In this document: in pieces, positions 62,216 to 64,000 of the stretch
Position numbering within the stretch: position 1 is the first letter of the stretch
Layout: each line of letters opens with the position of its first letter
NCBI GenBank assembly: GCA_016281935.1
Contig: JAEEJN010000089.1
Coordinates: 62,001 to 126,000 of the forward strand
Source: Bacillota bacterium
Lineage (GTDB): Bacteria > Bacillota > Clostridia > Christensenellales > UMGS416
Length of the DNA stretch: 64,000 nucleotides
Direction of reading: 5' to 3'
Made by a program: the position numbers and the translations under genes
The notes under the pieces: model-generated
Database searches by the model: none
What the model was told of the DNA's origin: nothing
The model's input: only the letters and a program-made list of their open reading frames with translations

Positions 62216-63952
62216 TCAGATCCTGTATGGACTTTCTGCGATATCCATCATATCCTGTCCATCGTCCCAATCTCCATATACGGAAAAAAGAGAGTAGCCC
62301 GGCAGTCCCGGTTCCAGACGGAAACCACGGCCGTAGTCGCGCATTCGCAGTGTATTGATGACGAAGGCCATGTCTCCGCCTCCCTGCATAGGATCCATGC
62401 GGTTCCTGTTGGTTTCTCCTAGACACACAAGGTAGAGATGCTCATTGATTCGCACGTACTGTGCAGGTTCTTCAAAGAAAATGTTTTTCCAGCGGCGCAT
62501 CCTGTCCTTGACATCGAATACCGCTTCTTCCGGTGCGTCTTCTGGTAGAGCAGGCTGGTTCTTGAGAGAGTTGCGCATGTAGTTTTCAGTGATATAGCAA
62601 TGTGTGATATTGACATAGGGGGAATAATGCCAGGTTATTCTCTTGCCTACGAGATCATCTGTATAGCCATGACGACGAAACTCCTCAGTCTGATTCATCT
62701 GTACGATTGCGCCGAACAGGATTCGATGCCGGATGAGCCTCATGGACCGGGCATATGTTTCAGCATACAGGACAGTTACCAGGTTTTGTGCTTCATCCAG
62801 TATGAGCGTCACACATTCTGATCCGCGCATGAAAGGAACGAACCAGACACCATCATCACAATGCATGGGGCTGCATGGATAACTCATGAAAGGATCACCT
62901 TTCTTTGCGAAGATAAGGGTATCGTCCGTTATGAAATGAGCGACAGCTTCATCCCCGCTGTCAAGATGCAGACGGAACACTTTCCCTGCAATCCCCCTGT
63001 CGGGCAGAGCTGTGTAGCGACGTCTCCCGTCAGGTGATTCAGGAAGTATATCTCTCGCAACACTCGATTGCCCGATATCAGAGAGAGTTGCGCATTTTCT
63101 TTCAGTCTGAATGCGATATGGAGAAGGAGCATTCTCGATTTGAGGGATGCTCTCTTCTGTTACTTCACCCTTTGAGCGGAAGAATCCATGCTCCAGCCTC
63201 CCGTTGCCCATGGCGAAAGTGCGGCCGCAGTCAAATCCGAGTTTAAGATTCGTCAGGATCATGAGATTGTTGCCGCCAACAGAAGGATCGTTGCGATTCA
63301 TATTGTCTTCGACGAAGCTGATCAGGTACATGCCTTCCTTGATTCTGATGAATCGCGTCGGTTCTTCATAGAGTAGTTCAGGCTTTCGTTTCCCTTCTTG
63401 GATCTCGCGCTGTATCTGTTTTTCCTCTTCAGCCGTCCTGGACCCGGTCAGAGGACGGATTCGGCAATAACGTTCTGATGGATATATGTGTGTGTTGATA
63501 AAACCGCTTGCATAGTGCCACGTGAGCTTCTTGCCGACCAGGTCTCTTGTGAAACCGTGACGTTTTTTAGGGAGCGGCTTGTCCGCAGTGCGGATTGCCC
63601 CGAAAAAGTAATCTACGACGACAAGACGCGGACGAAGCGGATAGTATCCAAGCCTGGATACTGCCATCGTCACAAGATAGTTCTCCAGATCCAAAACCAT
63701 CGTGATGCAGGTTGTCGGTGCGATGCCTGACAGGACGGAAGCAACGAAAAACGTCTGTTCATCGGCTTGCAGACACCCGTATTTCTCCCAACGCAGCGGC
63801 TCGTTGGGACGCCGCCATTCCACGACGTCACCGCTGACAAAGCGTATATCCAGTTCTTCTCCATTGTCCAGGGCGATTCGAAACTGTCGTCCGGCGAGAA
63901 TGATGTCTGTCCTTTTAAGATATTTTCCTTCATGCTCGAAATTGAATTCCAT
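62216..63952 (-). CDS. MoaF-like protein with internal duplication
   Basis: The 578-residue protein consists of two similar halves. Each has an N-terminal beta-barrel half, then the MoaF C-terminal pattern: DLVGKKLTWHYASGFINTHI (about 138) and DLVGKRITWHYSPYVNITHC (about 447). These are followed by PTRFIRIKEGMYLISFVE and PAQYVRINEHLYLVCLGE. MoaF proteins are about 270 residues and lipocalin-like; here two modules are in tandem. Despite the name, MoaF has no proven role in molybdenum cofactor synthesis. No moa genes are near. The start has AGGAGG 4 nt upstream. The last 48 bases of the window carry nothing recognisable. Confidence 0.75.
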   Translation of the reverse strand: MEFNFEHEGKYLKRTDIILAGRQFRIALDNGEELDIRFVSGDVVEWRRPNEPLRWEKYGCLQADEQTFFVASVLSGIAPTTCITMVLDLENYLVTMAVSRLGYYPLRPRLVVVDYFFGAIRTADKPLPKKRHGFTRDLVGKKLTWHYASGFINTHIYPSERYCRIRPLTGSRTAEEEKQIQREIQEGKRKPELLYEEPTRFIRIKEGMYLISFVEDNMNRNDPSVGGNNLMILTNLKLGFDCGRTFAMGNGRLEHGFFRSKGEVTEESIPQIENAPSPYRIQTERKCATLSDIGQSSVARDILPESPDGRRRYTALPDRGIAGKVFRLHLDSGDEAVAHFITDDTLIFAKKGDPFMSYPCSPMHCDDGVWFVPFMRGSECVTLILDEAQNLVTVLYAETYARSMRLIRHRILFGAIVQMNQTEEFRRHGYTDDLVGKRITWHYSPYVNITHCYITENYMRNSLKNQPALPEDAPEEAVFDVKDRMRRWKNIFFEEPAQYVRINEHLYLVCLGETNRNRMDPMQGGGDMAFVINTLRMRDYGRGFRLEPGLPGYSLFSVYGDWDDGQDMMDIAESPYRI

Positions 63953-64000
63953 GGGGCCTCCTGTTTGGCAGATGATGATGCAGCGAAGTGCTGTCTGCGC

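Noticed and set aside
62216-63952. Molybdenum cofactor biosynthesis gene
   Set aside because: Similarity is to MoaF, which has no proven role in cofactor synthesis, and no other moa or mog gene is nearby.

Overview
The window is 64 kb of a bacterial chromosome, about half G+C, with dense leaderless-free gene packing, strong AGGAGG ribosome binding sites, sigma-A type promoters (TTGACA/TATAAT, 17 nt), T-box leaders, a tandem glycine riboswitch, an Rnf complex and System II cytochrome c maturation genes. This points to a strictly anaerobic member of the Bacillota (class Clostridia). The Pro/Thr/Glu-rich linkers and plant-glycan hydrolases would fit a gut or rumen lineage such as Christensenellales or Oscillospirales, but the exact taxon is inference. 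No insertion sequence, prophage, CRISPR array or integrase was seen.

Layout. 1-1.7 kb: a membrane protein with a zinc ribbon and octapeptide repeats, cut by the window edge. 1.9-5.5 kb: glnS-gltX plus a small membrane protein. 5.6-7.35 kb: a stand-alone trpB2 behind a tryptophan T-box. 7.4-9.7 kb: GH39 glycosidase and an Asp/Glu racemase-family protein. 9.8-12.5 kb: a tightly overlapping operon of a TIM-barrel sugar isomerase-like protein, nadE, an ArsC-like protein and exonuclease III. 12.6-20.6 kb: cyclophilin lipoprotein, MATE exporter, NUDIX hydrolase, lon, engB, a lipoprotein and recF. 20.8-28.1 kb: ppk1, then an isoleucine T-box operon of type 2 ileS, an rRNA-type methyltransferase, a pseudouridine synthase and rhaM. 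28.2-35.1 kb: a complete glycine cleavage operon (gcvT-H-PA-PB-lplA-lpdA) under a tandem glycine riboswitch. 35.2-41.1 kb: tldD/tldE, pcp, a phosphodiester glycosidase domain protein and an Lgt-like membrane protein. 41.2-41.6 kb: tRNA-Val(CAC) and a 58-residue basic protein. 41.6-42.9 kb: GH140-like hydrolase.

43-51.6 kb is the most striking part: one minus-strand operon, rnfC-[rnfD/G fusion]-rnfE-rnfA-rnfB-nrfA-resB-ccsA. It joins a ferredoxin:NAD+ oxidoreductase to a pentaheme ammonia-forming nitrite reductase and its own haem-attachment machinery, with no nrfH or other quinol-oxidising partner in the operon. This suggests that Rnf may hand electrons to NrfA directly, as has been proposed for Rnf and the multihaem cytochrome of Methanosarcina.

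51.8-64 kb holds a Dabb protein, a conserved but uncharacterised GGGtGRT/NifU-like pair, a C_GCAxxG_C_C protein with an operator-like palindrome in its promoter, an SGNH esterase, a GH2-Zn dehydrogenase pair, two tandem uracil-DNA-glycosylase-family genes, a large SH3/peptidoglycan-binding protein with an unusual C-terminal domain, and a duplicated MoaF-like protein.
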